Below, piece by piece: positions 1 to 11,694 of a stretch of 64,000 nt of DNA. Each line of letters starts with the position of its first letter. Positions within the stretch are counted from its first letter, which is position 1. The stretch lies in NCBI RefSeq assembly GCF_027595985.1, contig NC_073313.1, forward strand, positions 110,540,552 through 110,604,551. Reading direction: 5' to 3'. The position numbers and the translations under genes are program-made. The DNA is from Sorex araneus (Eukaryota > Chordata > Mammalia > Eulipotyphla > Soricidae). The notes under the pieces were generated by a model that ran no database searches, was not told the origin of the DNA, and saw only the letters and a list, made by a program, of their open reading frames with translations.

Positions 1-872
1 GGGTTTTTTTCCGGTCCTGGGATGCCAATAATTCTTATATTACTCCTCTTGGCTCCATCACGATCTTCTCTTGCCATATGTTCCCAGATTGTCAGTCTCT
101 TTTCCATTTTCTGTTGTTTTCTACAGAGTCTCTGGACTTAATCTTCGAGCTCACTAATTCTGTCCACAGCAGCTGCAACTCTGCTGCTGAGGCCGTCCAG
201 TGAGTTTTTTTAATTCTCCTAACAGGTTTTTCACGTCTGACATTTCTGTTTGTATTTTCCACATCTTTACCTTCAAATCTTCTTGTATTTTATTGGTATT
301 GCTTTCCATTGTTTCTTTTAGCTCCCTAAACATCCTCAGTAGCTCCTTTCTAAATTCCTTGTTAGAGAGGTTGTATAGCACTTCATTGCTTTGGGGGTCT
401 TCTGGGCTAGCCTCTTCAACAAGTAAACTTGGTGGGGATCTGCGTTGGTTTACCATAGTGAACTATGTGGCTCAGCCCTTCACAGTCACTGATATTATTC
501 TGCTTATGATGCAATATTAACTTAGGTGGGCTTAATGAGATATTGCCTAATGTGTTTCTGTTGGTTAAGCTAACCTGGTGAAAGTTCTAGCTAAAAGGGT
601 AACTTCTGGTTCTTGTGTAATATGGAGGGAAGAGAAAATCTCGTGGCCGCATTAGTGGCCGAGGCTCCAGGCAGGAGCCCAAACTCGTACCTGAATTGGG
701 TGGCAGAGAACATGTGGAGCAATTCAGCTTGGGTGAGGCACAGTGGCCCTGAATCCCCGTCCCCTGAAGAGCAAGGATGAAAACCGGCTTTCCTGGGAAC
801 CGGGCAAGAACGCTGCCCCGGGCAGGAGCCCCTACCTGGGTTGGTACCTGAATTGGGTGGCCACCCCACAAC
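1..872 (-). mobile_element. 5' end of an L1 (ORF1 N-terminal part and 5'UTR), body off the left edge
   Basis: A decayed ORF1 fragment reads on the minus strand at 154-456 (100 residues, charged and coiled-coil-like, with EFRKELLRMFRELKETME). It corresponds to the N-terminal half of the ORF1 at 25979-26290. Bases 1-150 match the next part of ORF1 (compare 25800-25960) in another frame, so the copy is frameshifted. From 457 to about 872 lies a GC-richer 5'UTR. Because the element is on the minus strand, ORF2 and the 3' end lie outside the window and no TSD pair can be checked. It is clearly more diverged than the 20.5-27.1 kb copy. Confidence 0.8.
670..861 (-). repeat. Partial tandem monomer in the left-edge L1 5'UTR
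   Basis: The block 'ggcaggagccc ... cctgaattgggtgg' occurs at about 670-705 and again at about 819-861, about 150 bp apart. The right-hand copy is the more 5' one for a minus-strand element and looks truncated. Repeated promoter monomers are known in rodent L1 5'UTRs. The 150-bp period equals the short repeat period in the full-length L1 at 26.9-27.1 kb, although the sequences differ. Confidence 0.55.
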
Positions 873-939
873 AAAATTAATTGGAAAGTACATCAGCAAA
901 ACATTCTGTGACATGTGCTTCAGTGGCATCTTCAGTGAT

Positions 940-2090
940 TCAACTCATTAGCAAGGAAAACAAAAGTGAAAATAAACAAATGTATTACACCCAAGAAGAG
1001 ATATGTACTACAAAATATTACTAATAAAAATATATCCTACTGAATGGAGAAAACATTTGCATAACATACTTGACTTATATCCAAGTTATATAGGACTCAC
1101 AAAATTCAACAGCAAACATTCAAACATCTATCAAAATATGAGAAGAATTTAATAGATATTTCTCCATTGAGGACAACAAATGAACAACAGGCACATTACA
1201 AAGTACTCAGCATCATTTATAATGAAGAAAATGCAAATTAAAATGATAACAAAATAGCTCGCATTACCAGTCAGAATGGTCCATATCAAAAAGCCAGAAA
1301 TAAATTGCAATATGTGGATAAAAAGGAATCCTTATTCACATTTAGTGAGAATGTAAACCTTCTCGGGGCTGGAACGATAGCACAGCGGGTAGGGTGTTTG
1401 CCTTGCACAGACCAACCCAGGTTAAATTCCTCCCTCCCTCTTGGAGAGCCCGGAAAGCTACCAAGAGTATCCCATCTGCACGGCAGAGCCTGGAAAGCTA
1501 CCCGTGGAATATTGGATATACCGAAAACAGTAACAGCAAGTTTCACAATGGAGACATTACTGGTGCCCGCTCGAGCAGATCGATGAACAATGGGATGACA
1601 GTGCTACAGTGCATAAATTGTCTCAGCCTCTACAGAAAGCAGTATGCATATTTATATTTATATTTCTCAAAAATGAAAAATAAAACTACCATATGATCCA
1701 TCAATTCCACTCCTATACATATGTCCAGTGACCACAAATTCAAGAAAATGTTTTCATACCTTTGTCTTTTTGAGGCACTCTAAATAGTTCAGAACTTCAA
1801 ACAACCCAAGTGTCCAACAAAATATTAATGGACAAATAATTCTTGAGTAGAATCCATAAATACATCATGAAATTTTGCTTTTAAAAATATGAATAACTTG
1901 AAGGTGCCATCCTGAGTTAACTAAGTAAAAATATAAAGATAAATTCTGTATGATAATAGTCATTTGTGATACGTAAATAAATAATAACAAAGGAATAGAC
2001 CCTGTACAAAGAAAGCAAGTCCTGTTATTCTGACAACAGAACTGAGCTGAGATTACAACATCATGTGAGTGAACCAAAGGTTTCCTTTTG
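940..2090 (+). mobile_element. Ancient L1 ORF2 C-terminal/3' fragment
   Basis: Degenerate plus-strand L1 text (for example 'aatgcaaattaaaatgat' at 1229, then the 'caacccaagtgtccaac' segment near 1803) follows the order of the ORF2 C-terminus. No open frame survives. It is split by the SOR SINE at 1364-1611. Confidence 0.65.
1364..1611 (+). mobile_element. SOR SINE, near full length
   Basis: tRNA-like head with an A-box-like tagcacagcggg followed by a degraded B box, then the SOR body (gcctggaaagctaccc, atattggatataccgaaaacag) and the RTE-like tail ending gatcgatgaacaatgggatgacagtgctac. About 248 bp. Flanks are too diverged for a clean TSD. Confidence 0.88.
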
Positions 2091-3849
2091 GCAGTGATAA
2101 AAATTTGTGGGTGTGGTATGTTAAAATTGTGTTCCTAAAATATGTAAACCTTTACATTCTTATAGACCAATGTTTTGTGAATGAATTTATAAAGACAAAA
2201 CAAGAATCATAGTCTGAACTCAGCAACAGACCTTTATCATTTTGCTAGCTCTGCCTGCCTTATCCATGGAGTAAGCATCACAACTGTCAACATGCACCCA
2301 GAAGTATCCAAAAAATGACTTTAGCCTATAGAACCTTCACTTTCTGGTCTATGTCCCATTGTATATTCCATTCACTGTGATAATACCTAAATTCTCTATG
2401 TGATATGTAAGCCTCAGGAGGTTACTTTCTTATAAATATAATCATTTCCTCCATGCTAATGTGAGGATTATTCATCCTGGCTGAATACAAATCCATTCTT
2501 ACCAGGTGAGGAGATTTTTTTCTGCATAATTTGTATGCAAATATTTTTGAAAATCACTTTGAAATACAACCTGCCACCTGTCAGTTTGCTTTTTCAAAGG
2601 AGGGGAAGACATCATTGTACTTGAATTCTGAGAAGAGCGAGCAATTACTTTGTTCCACACATCTTCAGCGTATTGTTTGTAGGCTGAAAAGCACATACAG
2701 AAGTTGTTATTTTATGTAAAATATCTCTCAATCCCATCATGAAGTATTCATCATTATCTATGGGCTCTTCGTGCTTGGAGGGCAAATTGGCTCAAACTAA
2801 CTGTTCTTGAGGTACAGAAAAAGAGTTATGAACATTGTTTCTATAGAAGGAAGAGAACTTAGCAAAAGCTAGGTTGAAGCTTTGTTTCAAGGTCATAATA
2901 ATTCCCTCATCTGCCTTCTAAATAGGACTGCACCAGAATTTGTCCTATTCCCTTGAAATTGTTTAATTACATTTGCACTGACCCTGCATTTATCTTATTT
3001 CTAAATTCTATTGCTCTATTGAATATAATCATTTATAAAAGGCACTTGGTGTAGGTGAATACATGATTCCTAGGATAATAGCCTTAGTACAGGAATATAT
3101 GCACCATTAAGGTATATGATAACTTTATAAGGACACATAGACACAGTTGTTAAGAAAAATAATTACGGATTCTCAATTTTCATAAGTGATTTTTCTTACA
3201 AAATCTGTAACTGGAGTGTCAGTCTATTTCTACCCCATCCGTCCCCTTTTTTTAAAAAACTCACTTCTGTTATTCAAGTCATTCCTCTACTAGATCTGGA
3301 GAGATGTGGCCAAGTTAGACAATATATTTGAGGATTTTCCCCTAATGAATGACGTGTGAGCTCTACTTTTAATATATTATTCCAGAGTGTGGCAGGTTAT
3401 TAATTGAGTGTAATAGAAAAATAAATTACTGGAAGTCTAATCTTTTGCAGGACCTTAAATGTGTTATAATCTCATATGTTTAAATTCAAATATATTGGAA
3501 GCACCTTCAATTTATTTACACTCTACTACTATTCATCAAAAATTTTTGATACTTCAAAGGGTGATTTATTTTATTCAACATATTCATCAAAGTTTCTAAT
3601 AGAGAGCTTTCATTGATTTTAATATGTGTATACTATGCTCCAAGAAAACTGGGATATGGAACCGATGGCAAAACTATTAGTAGATGAGACATACCAACTC
3701 AGTGACCATATCTTTGAACTTCTGCCTTCCCCTATTTTTGTTATAGTTCTCAAGAAGTTAAAACAATCCTTAGTTGACACCAACACCACGGTAAAGGATG
3801 TTAACCAAAGACCAGGTTTCTACTGAGTATGAATATACACTTCCAGTAA
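2091..3849. other. AT-rich region without recognised gene or repeat
   Basis: No supported gene. A 66-codon frame at 3626-3826 starts at an ATG but matches no family I recognise and is within chance expectation. Old unrecognised repeats may be present. Confidence 0.4.
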
Positions 3850-4748
3850 ATGTCCTGGATATTCTATTCTAACCCATTGTTCATACTCTATCCTTATTCC
3901 AGTACCATGCTGTTTTTAATCATTATAGCATTGTAGTATCATTTCTATTTTTTTCCATTAAAAAAGACTTGTTTATTTTCATTTCCCATGAGAGTGCAAT
4001 ATTATTCTTCCTTGAATAAAACTGGATATCATGTAAATCATTCTTGGTTTAACTCCTTTTAATAAAACTTAATATTTAAGTAAACTCTTGACTGAGAAAA
4101 GAACAACTTTTACTTACAAGACAATGTTAATCACTGTCAAATATATTGGTACAGCTAAGCAATATACCTTACTGGCAGCATCAATATTTTAACATTATTG
4201 TCCTAAAATTTGGTGTTTGAAGCCTCAAAAATTCTGTGCTGTCTTTTCCTTGCTTCCCTTGACTCTACCCCGGCTTTATTAGTGGAAGCTCGTTGTCAAG
4301 CTCTCAGTCCTACCGGCACAGGACTGAGGTCACCAGATGCACAGTGTATTATAGAATAGTTTCAAGTCAGATAATTAGACACCCACCTAGATCCTTACTT
4401 TTCAGTATGATCTTGCCTATAATCTTGTCTTTAATTATTCCAGAAAATCTTTATATAGACATCTATATGTACTTGAATAATGTCATCTGAATTTTGATAG
4501 GGATTATTTTCAATATATGTAGTAGTTTAGGTAACATGGTCAATTTGAAAACATTGATTTGCTCAATCTAAGAGCATAGAATGTTTTTCCATTTCATAAG
4601 TCTTCTATTTACTTATTCAGTGATTTAGAGTTTTCATGGTGTAGATATTCAATCTTCTTTATTGAGTTGATTCCTAGGTGCCTGATGTTTTTGGACACTA
4701 TTTTGAGTGGGATAAACTCTAATTTTTTTCTCCTCTGATTCATTAGTG

Positions 4749-4792
4749 GTATATAACAAATGCCCTACCTGCTGTGCTATCACTCCAGTATG
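4749..4792 (-). mobile_element. SINE head fragment
   Basis: 'aaatgccctacctgctgtg' followed by 'ctatcactccag' is the reverse complement of the shared tRNA-like SINE head (A-box side). Only the 5' end of the SINE is present, so the tail type is unknown. Confidence 0.6.
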
Positions 4793-4831
4793 TTATATAA
4801 TAAAATGACTGATTTTTATGTATTAACTCTG

Positions 4832-5190
4832 TTAAGTGAATGATATTGGGAGGGCTCACTCAGGATGGAATACACATGCTGAAAGTAGACTATAGACTAA
4901 ATATGATGGGCACTTATACCTGTATTTCAAACCATAACACTCAAAAGGAGATAGAGAGTAAAAAAGGAATGTGCCTTCCACAGAGGCCATGGGATGAAGT
5001 AGGGGTGGTGGGAGGGATACTGGGAACATTGGTGGTGGAGAATGGGCACTGGTAGAGGGATGATGGATACTCAATCATTGTATGACTAAAACATAATCAC
5101 GAAAGTTTGTAAGTCTGTAACTGTATCTCATGGTGATCCATTTAAAACTATTTTTAAAATTGATTAATTAATTAATTTTAAAAAACAAAA
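4832..5190 (+). mobile_element. 5'-truncated L1 3'UTR
   Basis: Contains the standard 3'UTR series seen in other copies here: purine-rich block (gtggtgggagggatactggg), 'ggtggtggagaatgggcact', 'attgtatgactaaaacataa', 'ctgtaactgtatctcatggtg', then an A/T-rich tail. It sits inside the ancient minus-strand L1. Confidence 0.8.
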
Positions 5191-5474
5191 AAAAAGTCCA
5201 TGAAGCCAGCAACTTTGCTTTATCGGTTTATTGTTTCTAGGAGGGGTTTTATAGATTCTTTAGGGCTTTCAATGTATATAATATGATGTTATCTTCAAAC
5301 TGAGGTAATTTAACTTCATTTTTTCCATTTTGAACACCCATTTTTCCTTTTCTTATCTTATAGCTGTTTCTCAAACTCTAATAATATGTTGAATAGAGTA
5401 GAGACAGTGGAAATCCTTCCCTTGTACCAGATCACAGTGATAATGCTTTCCATTTTCAGCATTAAAAAATATTT

Positions 5475-5655
5475 GTGGGTCTGAGAGAACGTATAATGGT
5501 TAGGACACTTGCTATGAATGCTGTCGAACTGAGTCTGATTCCCAAGGTCACATATTATTCCTCAAGTCCATCAGGAGTAATCCCTGAGCTCAGAGCCAGG
5601 ATTAAGCCCTAAGTACTGCCTTGGGTAAAACTCCAGAATCAAAGAAAAAAAGAAT
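5475..5655 (+). mobile_element. A-tailed tRNA-derived SINE (old)
   Basis: Diverged head (gagagaacgtataatggtta) is followed by the A-tailed SINE body 'gtaatccctgagctcagagc', 'caggattaagccctaagtac' and an A-rich end. This body is the non-SOR type found many times in the window. Confidence 0.65.
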
Positions 5656-6240
5656 ATTGTTGGGTACTTATTATAAATAATATTTACAATAGCTTGGGTA
5701 AATATTTTACAGCTTTTTTTATTAAGGATGTTGTATCTTGTCAAAAGGTTTTTCTGAATCAATTGATACGATCATATGAATGTTACCTTTTCTTTTACTG
5801 ATGTGTTTTACTGTGTTTATTGATTTTCTTATGCTGAACCATACCTATAACTTGGAATGAATCACACTTTATCATGATGTATGATTATTTTGCTATGTTC
5901 TTGAATTCAGCTTCCTGAATTTTGTTAAGGATTTTTGCATTGATATTCATTAGTGGGGCTTGGTCTGAAATTTCTTTTCTGGAAGTGCCTCTGTTTAGGG
6001 TACTTTTGTAATGTTAGCTTCTTAGAAAGTGTTAGGAAGCACTCCTGAGTCTCTGATATTTTGGAAGACACTAAGGAGTAAAGGCGGTAAATTTCTGAAG
6101 ATTTGACTGAACTCAACAGTGAACATACCTGTACTAGAAATTTTGTTCTTGGGGAAATTCTCAAATATTGTTTCAATTTCCTTATGTTTGATTAGCCTAT
6201 TGAGACTTTCTATTTCTCCCCTTCACCTTTGGGGTAATAC

Positions 6241-6445
6241 TGTGTCACTGTCATCTCGTTGTTCATCGATTTGCTCAAGAGGGTGCCAGTAACATCTCTA
6301 CTCATCCCTGTCGCATGCTAGTGTAGCCCAATGGCATATTGGGGGCTCTTTCAGGATCCGGGGAAAGAGGACCATTGTTGTTACTGTTTTTGGCATATAG
6401 AGTATGCCACAGTAGCTTTCCAGGCTCTGCCAAAGTGTGTATGGA
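6241..6445 (-). mobile_element. Long-tailed SOR/RTE SINE variant
   Basis: Read on the minus strand, it carries the SOR body (ggcagagcctggaaagctac, atatgccaaaaacagtaac), then about 125 bp matching the 3' end of the RTE fragment at 40867-41092 (ccattgggctacactagca, gcaaatcgatgaacaacgag, gatgacagtgaca). Normal SOR copies keep only about the last 60 bp of that tail. Near-identical flanks ggggtaatac (6231-6240) and gggttaatac (6446-6455) suggest a single insertion. The tRNA head is missing. Confidence 0.7.
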
Positions 6446-6540
6446 GGGTTAATACATGATTCAAAATATCTATCCATTTCTTCTAGGATCTTCTGCTAAA
6501 GATCATAAAGTTGATCATAGTAACATCTCATTGTGCTTTG

Positions 6541-7516
6541 TTTTTTAAATTTTTTAAATTTTATTGAATCACCGTGAGATAGTTACAAGCTTTCATGTTT
6601 GGGTTACAATCTCACAGTGATCAAACATCCATCCCTCTACCAGTGCACATTCCCCACCATCAAGATCCCGGGTATATCCCGCCTTTCCCACCCTCCCACT
6701 GCCTCTATGCAGACAATATTCCCCATACTCTCTCTCTACTTTGGGGCATTATATCTTGCAGCACAGACACTGAGATGTCATCATGTTTGGTTCATTATCT
6801 ACTTTCGGCATGCATCTCCCATCCCAACTGGTTCCTTCAGCCATCATTTTCTTAGTGATCCCTTCTCTGTTCCATCTGCCTTCTCCCCTCTGCTCATGAA
6901 GCAGTCTTCCAGCTATGGGGCAATCCTCCTGTCCTTGGGTATCAGCCTCATGTGATGTTATTCTATACTCCACAAATGAGTGCAGTCCCTCTATGTCTGT
7001 CCCTCTCTTTCTGACTCATTTCACTTAACATTATACTCTCCATGTCTATCCGTTTATAAGCAAATTTCATGACTTCATCTGTCCTAACAGCTGCATAGTA
7101 TTCCATTGTGTAGATGTACCAACGTTTCTTTAATGAATCATCTGTTTTAGGCACTTGGGTTGTTTCCAGATTTTGGCTATTGTGAACAGTGCTGCAATGA
7201 GTATATAGGTACATATGTCATTTCTACTGTGCTCTTTTGCATCCTTGGGATATATTCCCAGAAGTGGTATTGTGGGGTCATATGGAAGCTCAGTTTAAAC
7301 AAGTGGGACTACATCAAACTAAGAAGCTTCTGCACTTCAAAATAAACAGTGATCAAAATACAGAAAAAGCCCACAGAATGGGAAAGAATATTTACCCAAT
7401 ACCCATCTGATAAGGGATTAATATCCAGGATATACAAGACACTTGTATAATTGTCTAAGACAAAAACCTACAACCAACCCCATCAAAAAATGGGGAAAAG
7501 AAATGAACAGAAGTTT
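6541..7516 (-). mobile_element. L1 with 5' inversion (twin priming)
   Basis: 6541-~7290 is minus-strand 3'UTR plus ORF2 C-terminus (6963-7214 reads [20 protein letters not shown]). About 7295-7516 is plus-strand ORF2 from just upstream (gggaaagaatatttacccaa). The whole is bounded by a perfect 17-bp TSD, catctcattgtgctttg, at 6524-6540 and 7517-7533. One element with an inverted 5' segment is therefore favoured over two insertions. Confidence 0.88.
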
Positions 7517-8262
7517 CATCTCATTGTGCTTTGAATTTAAGAAGTATCTGCTGAAATTTCTCCTCTTTGATCCTGATCCAGTTTATTTGGACATTTTCTC
7601 TTTTGTTCTCATGAATATAGCTAAAGTTTTATCCATTTTTTTCAAAGAACAAACTCCTGATTTCATTGATTCTTTGAATTGCCTTTGGGTTGATACATTG
7701 TTGATTTCTTGCTAGTTTATATTATTTTCCTCCTGTTATGGTTGGGGTTTGATTTATGTTTCTTCTCCAGAGTTGCTTATTTATGTTGTTGATTTGTACT
7801 TTTTCATCTTTCTTAATGTAGATCTGCATTGCCATGAATTTCACTCTCAGTATAGGTTTTCCTGTATCCCCTAGATTCTGGTAGCTTTTTTAATTCTCTG
7901 TAGTCTAAAGGAGTATATTTTTTATTTTTTATTTCCTCTTTGATCTACTTGTTTAGCTGTGTTTTGTTTCAGGTGCTAAAAGTTTTCTCAATCTTCTTTT
8001 TGTGTTTAACTTCTACTTTCATGATATTATGGTCTAAGAAGGTACTTTGTACAATTTCTGTGTTGTAAATTTATGCGTGTTTTATTGTGTCCTAGTATGT
8101 AATTTATCCTAGATAATGTTTCATGTGCACTAAATATGAATGTATATTCCACTTTGTGGGGATTGAAAGACTTATATATGTCCATTAAAGCCAGTGGTAG
8201 TTTAGGCTTCTTATATCTACTGATAGAGATCTGCATATCTATTTCACCTGTCTAGTAGAAAC

Positions 8263-9639
8263 TAAAGACTGTGGGGAAAAATATAGACAAAGATTACCAA
8301 AAATCCAAAGATTTTCCCCCTCAATAACACCCTAGAAGCAGCCTACAACCAACCTGGAAAGTCCAAAGTGAGGACAATGTGAAGGAAGGAAGCCTATAAA
8401 AACCAACTTTGCAGGGTAAGCAGCATGTGTTTCCCATTCTGGACTCACCCACAGCTCAACTTCTAAACCTTGGCTCTCTTCCCTCTACTGAATCCTGCAT
8501 TTACCTTCTCATTCCCACACTCTTCAACTCACCGTCCTCTTCCAGCTGTGCTCGAGTGAGCTGGGGTGCTGCTTGAGTGACTAGGCTCTTCCCTCATTCT
8601 CTGGCACTGAAACACACAGTCCTGAGAATCCACAGTGTATTTGTTTGTTAGAGTATAAGCTAAATTGTTAACCCATGTCCCTGTTGAAGAAACGCACCAA
8701 ACCTCCAAGCTATTCATGTTCCATACGGACTTTAGCTTCACAGTAGAGCGGCAAAAAACCCATTTCCCAAGTTTTTTAGGCCAGCTGCTTGTTACTTGTC
8801 TCAGAATGGTTTTTGTCATTCATTTTACTAAGAAATATGAGTTAAATTCAGAAATTATACTTGTTGAAGAGAATGATGGTCTTAGTATATCAAGCTCTTT
8901 CCAGTTTTGAAAGAAGTAATAATTTTAAAGAAAATAAAGGAAGGTTACTATCCCTGATGTCAATAATACATTGAAAAGAACAATTAAAAGCTGAAAGTGG
9001 TTAATAAAAACTGAAAATAAAGTATGAAAGTCAAAGGCAACACATAAAAGTATCCTGCAGAGGACAGAAAAATAACTGAGGGTCAGGATAAAGTCTTGGC
9101 CAGGTTCAGTTCCCCAGAGAAAGTTAACTTTTCAGATACAGACACATTTTCTCAGTAGTTTTATTATTTCATAATTTTCCCCTTTATGTTTCCTCTATGT
9201 ATATATTTTCCTTTTTAAACTTAATCATAAAAATTATATTTGATAGCTTGATCCCTAACTATGGAGTCCTGTGGTCTCAAAGGTGACAATAGGGAAGCTA
9301 ACATTGCTGGTATCTCTACATAAACCCAAGAGGATTCAGTCCCTTATTGGTTGATGTTATATATACCCTACCTCTGAGACCTGCACATCTACTGAAGTCC
9401 ATGCTAATTCTTCTATCATCACATAGTAGCTGTAGCTGCCAGAAATTACTAGTCATATGCACTAGCCTGATACTGTGAAATGGATACCAGACAGCTGTTC
9501 AGACCACCTAAAACATGTACTTCCATCCTTGACACCCAATGAAGTAGCAGGAATCACGAAAAATAAAGGAATTCATCCACTTGCCACAACATATGGAGCC
9601 AGAATCCCAGGGAAGTCCTCAAGTATATCAGAGTTTTCA
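8263..9639. other. No recognised gene
   Basis: Mostly AT-rich sequence. 8380-8650 contains 'cctataaaaacc' and a pyrimidine-rich stretch and could be an old LTR, but ends and partner features are missing. Frames at 8529-8819 and 8665-8910 overlap on opposite strands and resemble nothing known to me. Confidence 0.35.
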
Positions 9640-9886
9640 AAGCTGCTTTAGAATTACCTCAGTGCAACAAACCTCTCAAATTTCAATGACCTGAGGAATG
9701 AATTGCATGAGAAATTCAATAAACTGGAAGAAATAATGCTGAAAAAAAAAGAATTCATTCTAACAGAAATGAGGAATCTAAATAACAAAGTAACAGGATT
9801 CAATATAAAAATGAAGGCTGTCAAAAATGGAATCAATAACCCTGAAACCAAGATACATGATATTATGAATTTTTAAAAAAGAGGTA

Positions 9887-9989
9887 GCTGTCATTGTCAA
9901 TGTCATGCCATTGCTCATCGATTTGCTCGATTGGGCAGCAGGAACGTGTCCATTGTGAGACTTGTTGTCACTGTTTTTTGGCATATCGA
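9887..9989 (-). mobile_element. 5'-truncated SOR SINE
   Basis: Only the SOR 3' part remains (minus strand: atatgccaaaaaacagtgac, then the RTE-like tail ending in a 'tgacattgacaatgacag' series). A 12-bp TSD aaaaaagaggta flanks it at 9875-9886 and 9990-10001. Confidence 0.85.
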
Positions 9990-10546
9990 AAAAAAGAGGT
10001 AATAGCAGACATATTTTAATGAAGAAATCTTCAGATGTCTACTAGGCAATAATAACAGAAACAACCAAAGGATGATCAGAATACCAGAAGGAAAAGAAGA
10101 GTGGGGGAGGGGTGTGAACACCAGTAGACTGGGTAAGAGAAGAAAAATTCTATAGTCTCATGAGGGAGATTGATGAAATTATCCAGGAGGCCCAAAGTGT
10201 GTAAAAGAAAATAAATCTAAAGATTACCACCAAGACACACTGTAACCAAAATAGCAGTTCCAAAGACAGGTGTAGACTACTTAAAGCTGCAAAACAAAAG
10301 CAAAACCTCAAATACAAGAGAGATAACCTAAAATGCACACCTGATTTTCAAATTAAGTACTAAGATAAGAAGAGAATAAATTAAAAATATTTGAAGTACT
10401 TAATGAAAAGAAACTCCACGAAGAATCCTCTATCCTGAAAATTTATCACTCAGATTTCAGGGAGAGATAAAAACATTCTCAGACAGTAACTAAAGACATT
10501 GGTTTCATTGAAACCAACGCTACAAGGATGGAAATGAAGCCTGCTT

Positions 10547-10693
10547 CAAGGGCTGGGAGAGAGGGCAGTTGAGACAGAGAAGGGAACGTTCTTTATGACA
10601 ATAATATTTGGAAGATATGGCTCCAGATGGTAGATGTGTGCTGAAAGTGGGTAAATCTATATCGGCATTGCAAATGATAATGTCCAAATGGAG

Positions 10694-10727
<34 letters not shown>

Positions 10728-10940
10728 GGAGAAGAAAAGTGCCTGTCATAGAGGCAGGTTAGGGGGTGGAGGTGGTGAGAGGGATTTGAGGGATATTGGT
10801 GGTGGGAAATGCACACTCGTGAAGGAATGGGTGTTGAAACATTATATAACTGAAACCCAATCATGAAAGCTTTGTAATTGTATCTCATGGTGACATGGTA
10901 ATTCAATAAAAATAAACAAATAAAAATAAAATGTAAAAGT
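10547..10940 (+). mobile_element. 5'-truncated L1 3' end
   Basis: Holds 3'UTR landmarks: 'gtgctgaaagtgggtaaat', a (GA)n stretch at about 10687-10725, the G-rich block 'tagggggtggaggtggtgag', 'tgaaacccaatcatgaaagc' and an AT-rich tail. It interrupts the ancient L1 just after ORF1. Confidence 0.82.
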
Positions 10941-11694
10941 ATGAAAATCAATTGTACATGCTTATAGCAGATTTTTAAAAGTAAGGCCAGGTAAGTGCAG
11001 ATATATTTGTGTCACACCTAAAAAGCATTCAAGCTAACTATAATATTAAGAGATAGGGATATACATTACCCTATAAATATATATTACCCAACAAATAGAT
11101 AGACCAAGATGACATGACTCTTGTCCACATACACACACCACATGAAGGAGAAAAGAAGCTTAGATTACAAATGCTAATTTACTTCTTTTTGCATTAATTA
11201 CAACAAAACCATAGTGGTAATCACTCCATTTTCAACAATACACAGATCAATTCGATATCAGTAAGGAAACAAAAACCCTAAAAGAGAAATTGAAACAATT
11301 GGGATTAATAAACATACACAGCACCCTACACCCTCAAAGATGAATTAATATTCTTGTTCATTGCATATTGAACACTTTCCAGGTTAGACCACATGCTGAG
11401 GTACTGTTTGAATATCCATAAAATCATGAGAATAGAAATCATACCAAGTATCTTTTCAGCTCATGCTACCATGACGATAGAAATTAACAATGAAAACTGA
11501 GAATTTGGAAGCTGAACAACATGAAGAGTTCAATAAGTGTTGGATAAAAGATGAAATCATAGACTAAATTAAAACATCCTACAAAATGAACCAAAATGAA
11601 GAAACAAACTCTCAGAACCTCTGGGACAATGTAAAGTTGTAGGAATTTAATTGCAATTCCAGCTTACATCAGGAAACATGAAAATGCTTGCATA

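Larger units (their letters stand above)
3850..8262 (-). mobile_element. Ancient L1 ORF2 region, fragmented by later insertions
   Basis: Pieces at about 3850-3960, 4490-4748, 4793-4831, 5205-5474, 5656-6240, 6446-6540 and 7534-8262 line up in order with the minus-strand ORF2 at 22.6-24.8 kb. Examples are 'ttccagtaccatgctgttt' at 3898 and the endonuclease-domain remnant at 8027-8236 (EYTFIFSAHETLSRINYILG). All frames are broken. Inserts are listed separately. The stretch 3960-4490 is an unassigned insert or highly decayed sequence. Confidence 0.7.

Noticed and set aside
3626..3826. 66-codon ATG-initiated frame
   Set aside because: Length is within chance for AT-rich DNA and no family is recognised.
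8380..8650. Possible old LTR with TATA-like cctataaaaacc
   Set aside because: No poly(A) signal at a suitable distance, no clear ends and no second copy in the window.
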